A stretch of DNA of 64,000 bases from Sequoia sempervirens (taxonomy: Eukaryota > Streptophyta > Pinopsida > Cupressales > Cupressaceae): positions 117,183 to 181,182 of the forward strand of contig VDFB02187802.1 in the NCBI GenBank assembly GCA_007258455.2, read 5' to 3'. Of the stretch, positions 1-12,101 are shown in pieces; the first letter of the stretch is position 1, and the number at the start of each line of letters is the position of its first letter. The notes under the pieces were generated by a model. That model was not told the DNA's origin. It was given only the letters and a program-made list of their open reading frames with translations, and ran no database searches. The position numbers were made by a program, and so were the translations under genes.

Positions 1-660
1 TTCACAAAGAGGGATAGAAATTGATCCAACAAAGGTAAAATCCATCCTAGACATGGAACCACTACAAACATTGAAACAAATGAGAGGATTACAAGGAAGG
101 TTGCAGTCCATCAGAAGGTTCATAGCCCAGCTATCAGATAAGTTTCATCCCTTTTCACATCTTCTCCATAAAGGGATAACTTACAAGTGGGATGACAAAT
201 GTGACAAAGCTTTCCAGCAGATCAAGGATTATCTACTAACACCTCCAGTGCTCATGTCACCGATCTCGAACAAGCCATTGATCCTATACATCTCAGCTAC
301 ACTAGCAGCACTAGGAGCTCTTTTAGCACAACATGATGAGAATGGAAAGGAAAGATTCATATACTACATCAGCAGAACCTTGGTAGGCTATGAGATGAAC
401 TACTCACCCATTGAGAAAGTATGCCTAGCAGTAGTTTTCGCTTCACAAAATTTTAGGCACTACATGCTGTCACATCAAATCAAGCTCATTGTGAAGATTG
501 ATCCATTAAAATATATGTTATCCAAAGCAACCGTCACAGGACGAATGGCTAAATGGGTAATGATCTTGACAGAGTTTGACATAGAGTATGTAGAGCACAA
601 GGAAATTAAAGGACAAGTGATCGCAGACCAGCGAGTAGAAGCACCCATCTATGATGAGAA
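1..660 (+). pseudogene. Tat-type reverse transcriptase thumb and first RNase H (partial)
   Basis: The reading frame opens with a GIEIDPTK-like motif, the conserved segment after the RT palm, then RT thumb residues and an RNase H of the gypsy type (KPLILYISA, then YEMNYSPIEKVCLAVVFA). This part would make the complementary DNA strand and degrade the RNA template in the retroelement particle. The polymerase active site (YxDD) lies before the window. The first 280-codon frame is open from 53 to 895 and runs on into the second RNase H. The element is nonetheless dead, because downstream integrase is broken. Confidence 0.85.
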
Positions 661-711
661 CCCTTTAATATCTAAGTTTCCTGATGAATCAGTGTTCCTT
701 ATTAATCTCAC

Positions 712-1010
712 AACTCAGTGGAAGATGTACTTTGATGGATCGTTCACTAAACATGGATCAAGAGCAAGCATTCTTTTCATCACCCTCCAAGATGATTGCA
801 TCCCAAAGTCATATAGGCTATCATTTCCATGTACCAATAACATTTTTGAATATGAAGCCTTGATCACAGGTCTCAGGATAGTAGTTCAGTGGTAGATACA
901 AGAGATGAAAGTTTATGGAGACTAACAGCTGGTTATCAACCAAGTAAATGATGAGTATCAAACTAAAGATTATAAGCTCACTCCTTACAAGAAGATGGTG
1001 GAGAATCTCA
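712..1010 (+). pseudogene. Second (archaeal-type) RNase H of a Tat-lineage element
   Basis: Residues WKMYFDGSFTKHGS followed about 35 residues later by FPCTNNIFEYEALITGL match the extra RNase H that Tat-lineage gypsy elements carry between the ordinary RNase H and integrase. The aspartate of YFDGS and glutamate of EYEAL are the expected metal-binding residues. A stop (TAG) at about 893 ends the long frame; homology continues to about 1,000, where a QVNDEYQTKD-like stretch is recognisable. The same domain from a related element is found, split by a copia insertion, at 52,500-52,545 and 60,374-60,632. Confidence 0.8.
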
Positions 1011-1262
1011 AAAATATTTTTATAGACATAACTTTTGAGCAGATTCCTTGCATGAACAATAGAGTAGTAGACACCATGGCAACAATCAGATCATTATTAG
1101 ACATGACAAACAACATCCTCCAATGTGAATTCTTGGTAGAACAACTTCTCGTACCAAATTTTGAAATCCCTAAATCTGAATTTGTGTGCGTCATTATGGT
1201 CCTAGATCCCCATGGTACCATGACATCTTTACTTACCTTAACAAAGGAACCCTTCCATTAGA

Positions 1263-2463
1263 ATTACCTCGAACCTTAAAAAGACTTTTGTTAAAAAGGC
1301 TTCCCGATTCGTGATCTTAGGTGATACCTTTTACCGTCAAAGCATCGAAGGGATATTACTATGATGTCTTAACCAAGAGGAAGCCTTAACTACTTTAACA
1401 AAAGTACATAATGGCATATGTGGGTCCCATTCTAGTGGCATGGCATTAGCCAAGAAACTGTTGAGGATGGGGTACTATTGGCCAACCATGGAAAAATAAG
1501 TTCATCAGTATGTGCGAAAATGCATCTAGTGTCAATAGCATGGAGATTTGATTCATGCTCCAGCTCAAGAATTGTAGCCAATGATTACACCATGGCCTTT
1601 TTCACAATGGGTATTTGACCTCATAGAAAAAATCACTCCAACCTCATCCAACTGCCATAAGTTTATCATAACTGCCACTGAGTACTTTACTAAGTGGGTT
1701 GAAGCCATTTCTATGACCTACATATTAGTGAAGCAGATAGCCAAGTTTATCCTAAATTACCTTATTTTCCATTATGGTGTTCCACAAACCCTCATCTCAA
1801 ACAACGAAACACCATTCAAAACTTAGGATGTGAAAGAGTTGTGCCAAAAATTCAATATCCAACACCAATTCTCTACCTCGTACTATCCCCAAGGAAATGG
1901 CCAAGTAGAAGTAACAAACAAAACTATCCTAAAAATCCTAAAGAAAATAATTAATGAAGCTAATTGTGACTGGCATTAGTAGCTAAATCCTGATCTTTGG
2001 GATTATCAAACCAGTATCTGCACACCTATAGGTGCAACCCCTTTCTCCCTGGTCTATGGATCAGAAGCCATCTTGCCTATTAAGGTTGAGCTCCCATCAT
2101 TGCGAGTGTCACTGCAAAATCTGATAACTAAGGAAGAATATAGAGTGTCTTGACTAAATGAGCTAGAATTCCTAGATGAACATCATCTTGACGCCCTTAA
2201 TCACTTGCAAGTGTATCAAAACTGACTTAAATGGAGATATAACAAGAGAATCAAATGTCGATCATTCTAAGTAGGCAATCTTTTCTTAAAGAAAAATCAG
2301 AAGAATCTTCTAGATCAAGATAGAAAAGGAAAGTTTGATCCTAACTGGTTGGGTCCCTTTTTCATCACAGCAAGCTACGGATCAAGAGCATACCAACTAT
2401 CAACCCCTGAAGGTGAACCCTTGCAGGAGCCAACTAACAGCTTGCATCTCAAAAAAAATTATG
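1263..2463 (+). pseudogene. Tat-type integrase, degenerate
   Basis: The HHCC zinc-binding region can be read around 1,400-1,540 with stops. The catalytic core follows at 1,581-1,950 (WPFSQWVFDLIEK, then TDYxTKWVEA-like sequence). A ...SYYPQGNGQVEVTNKT segment holds the catalytic glutamate. At about 1,797-1,812 the motif reads SNNETPF where the family has SDNGTPF, so the second catalytic aspartate appears as asparagine. The C-terminal GKFDPNWLGPFF-like motif at about 2,320-2,360 and a final HLKK near 2,450 match the GPY/F end. In-frame stops (for example at 1,825 and about 1,977) show it is inactive. Confidence 0.8.
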
Positions 2464-2879
2464 CCTAATCTTGAAGGGTGTAAATCGGAAAATACAAAAA
2501 AATCAAAAAATGATCAAAATCCAAAAAAAATGAGAAAAAGGATTGAAAAAAGTAAAGAAAAAAATCATCCTCTAGTGAAAACCACTTCGGTGGTACTTTT
2601 GGCAAGTACCTTGGTGAAAACTTATCAAATAGGCACCTTGTGTAAATAAAGCATCTCCATCTATTCTTTGGCTCTTTTGCCCCTATCATTCTTTGTATCA
2701 CCATTCATCCCTCATCCGTGTCCTTATCATGGCTTGTCCCTATGAGGTATCATGAACCCTTTAGCACTATTTGGCATATTCCCAAGGTTAGTTTGTCCTA
2801 CCTTTATTGAAGTAGGCTAACATGTCATACTGGGGGAATTTCCTTATGCGTCACAATCGGGTTCTTGTATACCTTGAGG

Positions 2880-3620
2880 TCTTTGGACATCTTATTAGAA
2901 AATCCAAAAAACATTCATAAAATCTTAACTAGAAAATCCAAAAACATTTGCAAAATCTTGTATAGCTAAAATCTAAAAACATTCATAAAATTGTAAAGGA
3001 AAAATCCAAAACATCCAAAAAAATCAAAATCCCTAAAAAGGTTGAACGTCGAAAATCCAAAAAACAATGTCCTCTTATTGAACTAAGTCATCTTTGAGCT
3101 TGAACGTAGGCAAGGCCATCATTTATGTGCCCTTGAGACACCCTAGGTTAGTCCTTTAGGAGTCCATCATAATAAACTACCGTCTTTCACTGTTCATTTC
3201 TTCATCTTGTAAATGGGTTGAGTCAGTCGAACTACGTGGTATTTACGTGTATGACATAGGCAAGGCTAATCTTTTATTAGCCCTTGAGGCCCCTAGGATA
3301 GGTCTTTAGGTTAGGTTCTTGGTCAAAACTCGAAAACTCTCGTGAAAATCCAAAACATCCAAATATTCAAAAACACAAAAACATTTGAAAAACCAGAAAA
3401 CACAAAAACATTTGAAAAAAATAGAAAACATAAAAACATTGGAAAATGGAAAACACAAAAACAATAGAAAACATTCAAAGACCTAAAAAGCCTTAAAACA
3501 TTTAGAAAACACTAAACAATCTCAGAAAATTGAAAATCCTAAACATCCACATAAAATATTCAAAAAGAACAAAAAAATAGCCTCAAAACATTTCAAAATA
3601 CCAAAAACATTGAAATATTC
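2880..3620. repeat. A-rich degenerate repeat (AAAATCCAAAAACATT-like)
   Basis: Variants of AAAATCCAAAAACATT recur many times on the plus strand, interrupted by two related non-repetitive blocks (about 3,060-3,330) that share wording such as 'GTAGGCAAGGC' / 'ATAGGCAAGGC' and 'CCTTGAG'. This looks like an old degenerate tandem array inside the retrotransposon spacer. Confidence 0.6.
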
Positions 3621-4528
3621 CAGAAAATCCAAAACCCATCCATCCCATCTCGCTTTCACCTGCAATAAACTTTCATCCATAATAAATTGATTGTCACCTT
3701 CAACCTTTGGTGAAACAAATAGAAAGCAAGTATAGCAAGTCATAAAGTGTGAAGCTAATTGTCAAAATCTAAAGTCTAAATCATAGGTAAATACATCAGT
3801 GAAGTTTATAGCAACAACTCATCTTAGCATCATCATTCCAACATCAAACAACTCTCTGATCAACATGTCATAGGATGTATCCTTTCTGCGATGGACATCA
3901 ACATCAGATATCACCATAGCTAAACTTAAACAAGGAAGGAGCTATAAATAACGCTGACTATTTGTCTTTGATCTTTTCTTATGATTTATCTTAAGGACCC
4001 ATTCCAAGGACCTCTCGATGATATCTAACAAAATGATTTAGAGAGAAAGGAATTGGGCATCGATCATTATCTTTCATTTGTTGTGCTTGTGGATACTCTT
4101 GTAAAATAATCTTGGCGAATACTTGCTTAGTTGTGTGTAAGAAGGTCGTGTAGGGTATGTTGTTGACTATCGTGTATGCTTTGGTCCAATATATTCTAAG
4201 CTTCTAACTTGCATTCCAACAATGTTTCCATATGTCAAGGTGTGAACAAGAACTATCCTATTTTCTTGTCAAGTCAAAGTCCATTACACTAGATACAAAG
4301 TTGTCCTGGTTATCAATACCTTGATGCATCGTATCTATGTGTTATATCATGGCAGTCAACAAAAACATCATCAATGCATCCACAAACCATCAACATACAT
4401 GCATCTCATAGTCATAGCATCCATCTCATAATAATTTCACATCATACATTCTACATTATCATTTGAGTTATGATGAATAATATAGATTTGTTATTCTAAG
4501 CATCTTAAATCGCCGCATATCATAAACA

Positions 4529-4531
4529 TTT
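4529..4531. repeat. Target-site duplication TTT, left
   Basis: TTT directly precedes CACTAG at 4,532 and is matched by TTT at 24,298-24,300. Three-base target duplications are characteristic of CACTA transposons. Confidence 0.8.
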
Positions 4532-4725
4532 CACTAGTAGAATTTTGCAAATAAATGACTACGTGACTAAAAATTTTAGTCACATGACTAAAAATTTTAG
4601 TCACATGACTAACACTAATATTATTTGGAAAATAAATGACTAATTTGGTCATTTATAAGTGACTAATCATCAGGGAAAATCACAACTAAATGACTAAATA
4701 TATGACTAAATAAATGACTATTACT
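4532..4725. repeat. CACTA left terminal inverted repeat and subterminal repeats
   Basis: It starts CACTAGTA and continues into a block where GTGACTAAAAATTTTAGTCAC occurs as a near-palindrome twice, followed by ATGACTAAATATATGACTAAATAAATGACTA-type units. The unit ATGACTAAAT is shared with the right-hand array. The block stops abruptly near 4,722. Confidence 0.85.
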
Positions 4726-7700
4726 CCTCTATTCTTTTTTCTTTCAAATTTGATCATAATCCATAGAGCTTAAGCCCCCCTCATGGGACCCCTACCTAAG
4801 CAGGCCATTTGGACACCTACGTTGTTTGGTGCACCAAAAATACCTATTGCATGGAAGGCATTGCCTCTCGGTGCAATCTTAAGGCCTTCACATATTTTAT
4901 AAAAAAAATTAACATTTACAATCTTTAACTTTTATTACTTATTATGTTAGGGAGCCCTAACTTCAGCACATACTCTCTAACATATTAACATACATAATTT
5001 AAATGAACACATATATAAATAAAAAATAAATTGCCTAGGTATATATTACTACCATTGCCACTTAGCATTGGCTAGGAGTGCATTAAATTTGAAGCTTCTA
5101 TGAATGAATTTGAAACACATTACATTTGTTATTTTAGAAGAGTTGCTTCTTGAAAATTCCAATTCATTTACCATTGCTTCAAACCATTTTCCACATATAA
5201 AGATATAGAATTGTATTATTCAACTACATATGCTATTAATACCACTCGTTTCATTTACATATACTAAATTGAAACTATTAAATTATACCATGGACGAAAA
5301 TCTAAAAATTATGACATTCCATAAATATTTTTAAAAAAATATTATTCATAGAAATTAACTAATAAAATTATGTCCATATCAATGCAAGACGATTAATTGA
5401 ATCTTGATAATGGTGTGTCCTAAACTATCGTCCAAAGAAGGAAGAGAGGTCTTCCTAATATATATATGTTTCTAATAGACACATTTTTGGTGTGCAAATT
5501 GCTAGGTAAAGGCCTAGTGTGGTGTATGCAATTAATCCTTTGGTTATTTTTGGGTTTGTTATTGTTGTAAGGTGGTTGTAGTGGAGTAACTTGGTTGTAG
5601 TTGTAATTTTGTTTGGCTTTTGTTTCAAGTTGATGTTTGTTGTAAAGGATTTTAGGACCCCTTCGAACCTATTTTATCCATATAATTAAAAATAGTTTTT
5701 TTCATATATATATTTTACTATTAAAAAGGGCTATGATTTACCACCACAATAGTCGTGACCACTATGGTGATTGTGTTGCCACAACCCCACACACTAGTGA
5801 CCATAATGGCTATGTAGCCACAATTGTACATGAGACTTTTAATCTTAAGTCATTTTAACACATTTTATTTTATAATTTATAAAAATATATGTATTTAATA
5901 TTTATTATGTTAACCATATAATATATTTATAATTTTATATATGTTTTAATATTTTCAATTGTATAATTATTTTGTATATTCTTAAATATATAATTTTAAA
6001 TTTTTATCATATGTAAATTTATTTTATTTGTTCTTTTATAAAATTAGAATATCATGAGAATGAAAATGAAAGCCATTTTTTCGGATGTTTTTCACAATTT
6101 TTTGCTACTTTCCCCACCACTATTGGTTTCTCACTCCTCCAGACTTCCTCATAGGTATTGACCTTTCACTTCTCCAATTTGGCAAGCTGCAACCTAAAAA
6201 TAAGGTTTTGACGAGGGTTTTAGAGTATGTATCATCAGCATCTTCAACACCCCGACACAATTTGTGTAGAATTTTTAGGTAAGTCGCTTGCCATGGTTTC
6301 AGTGAATTTTATTTTTTGGATTCTTTAGGTGTTTTTTGTGAGTGTTTTTTTACCAAATGACCTGAAGCACTACTTGATTTTCCTAAAAATTCTTTAGCAC
6401 ATCATTTTCTGTAAAGCCAACACAAAGAGACTAAAAAAATAGGAACAAGGAAGAATAATGCCCATAAATAGCTTTAGGAGGCAGGGTATGAGCACGGGAA
6501 AGAGTCTTGTTATTTTTCATGGCTTAACAGGGAAGGAACCACCTATCACATGGACTAAAGAGTGATTTCTATGTATGGGAACATGGTGGCAGTTCTCTAA
6601 GTGAGTGATAAAGAGGGTCAAACAAAGATCTGTTTGATGTAACAAGCCAAGGACATGTTAATGAGAGATGGAGGCATATGCCTCACGTAATAGAATGACT
6701 TCTAAACCCTCCCAGGTCAACGGGTCATGGCCTATATTTAATTTTAAGCAATCTATCCCATTATTGGTTGGGCAATCTTCTACCTTGTTCCCTTCACATT
6801 AGTAGTGCTTGCATTTGATATCATGACACCAAATTCCCCATACAAAGCTTTTGCTTCATGAAGTATACTTTCAGAGATCAGTAAATGTTGTTACAAGTAG
6901 TCACTTCATTGGGAGAAACCATACATATTTGTTGCAAGATGGTTATTTTCTCTGGATTCAAAACTGTATTAAAAATAAACATTGAAAATCAACAATATCC
7001 AACAATCTCCCCCTTATTTATACTAGCTGATCCTTTTTACCCCGTCTTAGGGTTTAGTCTTGTAGTGTTGTGTGCCATATATGCTTAGATCTCAATAAAT
7101 CTTTTCCGGTAGAGGAGAGAACAATCTCTTCTAATGTGCAAAGGTTTTAGACTCTGTTTGATACCTCTACATCCAAATCCCATCTTTTCTTTTCTTGATT
7201 TTTCATGCAAAGCATCTGCTATAGTTGAAATTGTATCCTCATTTAGATATCCGGTATTCTTGTGACAGGATTTATTTAAGCTAATGATTAATCACGTGCT
7301 AGACTTTCTTCTTTGTTACAATTTAATTATAATCTAAATATAGGAAAATATTCTTCCAAGTGGGCAAGTACTCATTGATGTAAAGCCTTGCCATACTCAA
7401 TACCTATTCTTATTTACTCAGTGTGATTCCTTTCAAGCTGTCAGAATTCTATTTTGTTGCTAACCTAGGAGTCTTGTAAGTATGGTTTTTACATCCAACA
7501 CATGACAATGCTACTAAAGCCTATTGTATGCTCTATTTGTTGCATTGTGACTAGAATTCAAATGGATTGGCCCCTCCCTAGACTAACATTAGGCTTAGTT
7601 GTAGTACAGGTTAGGCCTTTTGGGTAAGCTAACCTCGAGGATAGGTGAAGATTGGAACATCCCTTAATATTTGTTCTTTAAGATGCTATGTTGATACACA

Positions 7701-10025
7701 TGCAATATCGTAAGCTTAAAAATGTTTTGTGGAGTTAGTTCAAGGAATCAAGATACATTCAGATGAAATTTTTCTATCAAGCATGCTTACATTAGAAGGG
7801 TACTAGGATGGTTGAACCCCTGAAATTATTGTTGATTTGAAACACAGCCCATGCGCTTCCATTAAGCATGTGTTCGATAAGTTATTAAGTTAGGAAGTAT
7901 TTTATGTGTTTGATATAATGGGATCAAGTTGGTGGCTACAAAGGGAGTTGGCCCTTTGTATATTCATCAGTTTCAGTGATCTACCACAATACATGTTGTG
8001 TCTAGAATCTATATGTGTGTGGTTTACTTGTTCTAGTGGATAATTTATTTTGGAATTGTGTTTACTATCAGGAGTATAGATGATGAATTTTTGTTGTCAT
8101 TTGCGGTGAGAGATCATTTACAACTCAACTATCTGTTGAGATTAATTATGTCTTATTAATAATTAATAATTAAAATTAGATGGCAACATTACTTATTCTG
8201 TACCTTTTGCATGCTTTTCTGAGCTATTTGTTGAATTCCATCTCCCTTTTCTATTTTGAAAAATGAGTTCAATTTCATTTGGAATAGTGCATATCCGTGA
8301 TGAATATATTAACTTCATTTATATATTGGTCAGCCCTATCCTCTTTTTTATTTTATTTTTTTCATAATAGGAATGATTTAAATATATCCAGAAATTGTGG
8401 AAACTACAGTCTGGGATCTTTTCACTATTATTATCTTTCACCAGCTATACAAAAGGGATTTTTTTTCCTGAGTTTGTTGGTGGGACTCAACCTTCGCTTT
8501 ATGGGGAAAGTTGATTGTAATAGATGTAACAGCATGCAATTATGTAGATACACCCTTGCAAGCTCTAATGTACAATCATTTATAGCGACTAATTATTCAT
8601 CATTTTAAATACTAAAAGTCCTTTTCCTGTATCACATTTGTATTTTTTTCACCTAGCAAGATTTACTACCATTTGAGCCGATTGTCTTTCTCACCAAACT
8701 GGACAACAAACAAGAAGAGTGGAACAAATGATGTATTGTAAAACTCAGCTTTTTCTGTTCAAAATTTGGAAAATGATCAGTTGGAGGGTAACCCAAAATC
8801 TCTCTCTAACGTGGACAGAAAATCACTTGCAGGCAGCAGCTTAACACCATGTTACTTTGTTTTCACCCATCTTCTTTATTCACATAAAAGCATGAGCAGC
8901 CAGAGAATATGTATGATGCATAACCCTATTAGCAAGGTGTGTTGTACACCTTGCATAGTAATATTTTCATATTATTGTGATGTTGTGTCCTCATGGAATA
9001 GGAAACTGCGTTGGAGAATAATCTTGAGATTCCTCTTGTAAGATTGATCCCACCACTTGGAATTTCATCTATGTTTTGTAAGTTCATCCATTTACTCTTG
9101 TAGTACGTTGAGTTACCCTAGCGAGTAAACAGAGAGGTGGATTGGAGAAAACAAATATTAGAATAGTATTTGCTAGATACTTATGAATTTGGTTGTATTC
9201 TTTGTAAAAAATGAGAAGACTCAATCCTTTCCCAAATTATTATCCAACTTTATGTTGAGTGCCAAGTCTACTAATTTGCTTGTTAAGTTCTTCTTGAGTC
9301 CAAGTTGTCGACTTTGGTTTGTAGGCATCAAATTGAGCACAATAAATATATTAAATGCATATAATTTTAAATACTTTTCTATTTATAATGTACATTTCTA
9401 TCACAATGGTGTTTTGCTATTTAGAATATGTTTATTGATGTTAATTTTGATATCCAATATGAGGATTTGTCACAAAATGAGTTTCTTTTATTGAAAATTA
9501 AAATATTTTTCCATGGTTTCCTTTGTCAAAATTTACGAGTTTTTGCCAAGAATAAATCGTACTTAGTCTTTGGTTTCACTGAGTTACTATCAATTACAAG
9601 TCACACGAATTCTGACACAAGGTCCTCATTGCAAGTAAACACAAAAAATTATTGTTTTAGACTATTCCATCTCAATTCTGGACTTAAAGTAAGAACTTTG
9701 AACTGGCATAGGTCATAAACATGACCCTTCTAGAGGGGGGAAATTATGTTAGAAACTCTATAGCTTTTATTATGGTAGAGAACTCTTGCTTGTGAAGGTC
9801 TAGTACAATCTCGTGTGGAGTTTGAATCATAATGGTATGTGTGGATTTTCTTCTTTCATATTGAGTTTTTCTTAACCTTAAGCATCTCTATTTCATGGAA
9901 TTTCATCCAGACAATTGAATATTTTCTCATAAATTTCTCTTATACACTTGAAAGAAGGGTTGTGATTTTTTGTACTTACAATGACTCTATTTTCTCAGTC
10001 TCTCAGTGATTTCTTGCATGTATAG
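4726..10025. other. CACTA interior without recognisable gene
   Basis: About 5.3 kb of AT-rich sequence. I see no conserved coding region. A possible short minus-strand copia-type LTR edge lies at about 6,885-7,005 and is listed separately. Several small open frames (for example 6,085-6,282 and 8,297-8,608) have no protein-like conservation that I recognise. Confidence 0.5.
6885..7018 (-). mobile_element. Possible copia LTR edge with polypurine tract (remnant)
   Basis: On the minus strand AAGGGGGAGAT is followed by TGTTGGATATTG, which is how a Ty1/copia polypurine tract leads into a 3' LTR. On the plus strand this reads as ...ATCCAACA then ATCTCCCCCTT. The other end of the putative LTR is not defined (a TGTTGTTAC near 6,887 is only a guess), and no copia protein could be read nearby. 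Confidence 0.3.
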
Positions 10026-10499
10026 GTTACTGTCAACAAGAAGTCCCATGTGAACATCAAAACCTTGCCAAAAGACAACAGTTCCAGTGTTTTTCCTTCC
10101 AAAACAGTAGTCGCGAATGAACCAACAAAGTCAACAAGAAGTCCAATATCCAAAAAATCTACTAAAGCATCCTCTGATGCTAATATTCCATTCAATTTAG
10201 TCAAGGCAGTTATTAATAATAAAAGATGGACTGACGGTAGCATTTCATGGGCTACACTCCACCCAACTCTTGTGAAACTTGGAAAGGTAGGATTTTTCTT
10301 TTATTCTTTTGAAGCTAATGCATTGTGGATTCGTTTCAGTTTAATGATGCAGTATGCAAAAGTTCCTTGATGTAGAGTGGTTGAATGATAATAAATTTAA
10401 TTTTCAGAATTCTCTCAGAATCTGAGATGGAGCGCGTGTGGCTACAGTGGAGGCTCTACAAGAATCCTCAACAACAGAGAGTGTGATCCAATGTTTGAG
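10026..10499 (+). pseudogene. Captured fragment of a DUF936-family gene (two exons)
   Basis: Two exon-like blocks with good splice signals are visible. Exon 1 (10,026-10,286) follows TATAG and ends before GTAGG. It is open for 87 codons, with a Ser/Lys/Pro-rich stretch and then RWTDGSISWATLHPTLVKLG, which matches the conserved 'WTDGSVSW..LP..LAKLGK' segment that I know from plant DUF936 proteins. Exon 2 (10,408-10,499) follows TTTTCAG and reads VATVEALQESSTTESVIQCL, again the DUF936 pattern, but contains an in-frame TGA early on. The function of DUF936 proteins is not established. Neither the N-terminal part nor anything after exon 2 was found, so this is a fragment within the transposon, not a working gene. 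Confidence 0.75.
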
Positions 10500-11392
10500 G
10501 TATCTACTTTTGTAGTGTAGAAGTGATGCAATATGATGTTATGGTTTTCTATGGAATTAGCTATGCATTGTTTTATTACTTGATTCAATTATATATTCTA
10601 CCCACTTAGCTGACTTCCTTTCCATCTCCCAAGCATTCATGCTTGTGTTGTTTGATTACTAGAAACTCCTACAATATAGCTTCTCTAACTGAATAAATGG
10701 AATACATGTTAATAGGTCATTTTGAACTGTCTAGTGTAAACCACTAAAAGGGAAAATGACATAACCCAGTTTACAGTTTTAGCTAAAAATCAATGCTTCC
10801 AGCATTTATTGTATTAATTGTTAACATGTTTTATGAGTACTTGAGAAGTAAGGAAAACCACTATTGTTGAGAAGAAATCATAATTGGATGTTGGATACAT
10901 TCTATGTATCACGAGTAACAAAGTTTATTATCAAAAGTTTCAATTTCCAAACTCAAGGATTGTTGAGGTCAATTAATATTAGACTTTATATTTATAAAGT
11001 ATAATATAGATAATAGTTTTGATTTCTTACAAGGTTTACATATACCTGCATGATTCTCTAGTTATAATATTTAATCCATCCATAGGTATAGCTTAGACAT
11101 CATAATACTAAACAGTAAACATATTTACTCATTTTTTCATATGGCAGTGTTTTCTTATATTTCATAGATTTACATGTACTTTTTTGAATCCTTGAAAATT
11201 TAGCATTCTATCAATCAAGTTGTATGTTTCCTTGATTTCTTTCAAACTGTAGTTCCTTTTCTAGTTATTTGCTAAGTGTTGAACAGAGATTGTGACTAAC
11301 ACTAAGGTGGTTGGGTTGTGAGTCCATTGCTATAATAATAGAATTAAATCCAGTTTTTCTATAAATATTAATGCAAACTTTGCTAATGAAAT

Positions 11393-11614
11393 ATGAAGAT
11401 ATGGTCTCAAGTTAGTGTCATTGTGAGGAGGTGTAGCCCAAGCTGCTATGAAGTGCAATGTGGTGAAGGGGATCAGATGAAATGGAAACCATCTAGAAGG
11501 TCAAAGTCAACTCCTCAAGTGACGACAACAATACTTGGAGCTAGGAGATTGAGGTCAACTTATTGTCCTGGGAACTACCCCAGTGCCTGCAAGAATCCTG
11601 TGGAGAGAATCTAG
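11393..11614 (+). pseudogene. Unidentified exon-like open frame
   Basis: This 73-codon frame has a Cys- and Arg-rich composition (for example MKWKPSRRSKSTPQV and YCPGNYPSACKNP) unlike the surrounding AT-rich non-coding DNA. It lies between the DUF936 and ROP fragments and in the same orientation. I do not recognise the family. It may be a captured exon of either neighbour's source locus or a chance frame. Confidence 0.3.
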
Positions 11615-12101
11615 TAACACCTCTTGAGTGTTGAGCTTGTAGAGGTGGTTGAGCTCAATGGCTGCTTTGTCTGCCTGGTTGCAAATTCACATGAATAGAT
11701 TACAATTTAAAATCTCTATTGACCAAGGAAAATCTTTATTCTTTCTTTTTTCATATTGAAATTCTTTTAAAATAACAATTTTTTATGTATCTTATATCAA
11801 ATCTAAAACAATTGTTCTAATAATATGCCAACTTTAACTATGCATGCAGGCTAGTGGGTTGAATCTCTAAAGAAAGCAACTTCCAAGAGATAAGCACAAG
11901 ATTTATAAGGCTTGAAACGAGATAAAATCCAATGCAAGCAACTTTGCTATAGGGAAACACTAATAGATATGCTTTAACAGTTCAGGGTTGTGGGTTTTTT
12001 CCATCAGTAGCTCTGTGAGGAATCTCCTGCTCAATTCTAGGTCTAAGTTGGAGGATTTTTCCAACAACCAAGCTTGAGCTCATGCTTACCAATTGGTATA
12101 G

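Larger units (their letters stand above)
2464..4531. other. Non-coding spacer of the Tat-like element
   Basis: There is no convincing gene in this 2 kb. It starts just after the integrase C-terminus, passes through an A-rich repetitive part (about 2,880-3,620) and ends in CATCAT-rich sequence (about 4,340-4,530) that resembles the sequence on the far side of the CACTA element. Long non-coding spacers between pol and the 3' LTR are usual in Tat elements. Short open frames here are low-complexity. Confidence 0.6.

Noticed and set aside
8297..8608. 103-codon open frame
   Set aside because: Runs of Phe, Leu, Ser and Tyr from AT-rich sequence, with no conserved motif; probably chance.
9995..10243. 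82-codon minus-strand open frame
   Set aside because: It is the reverse shadow of the captured DUF936 exon at 10,026-10,286.
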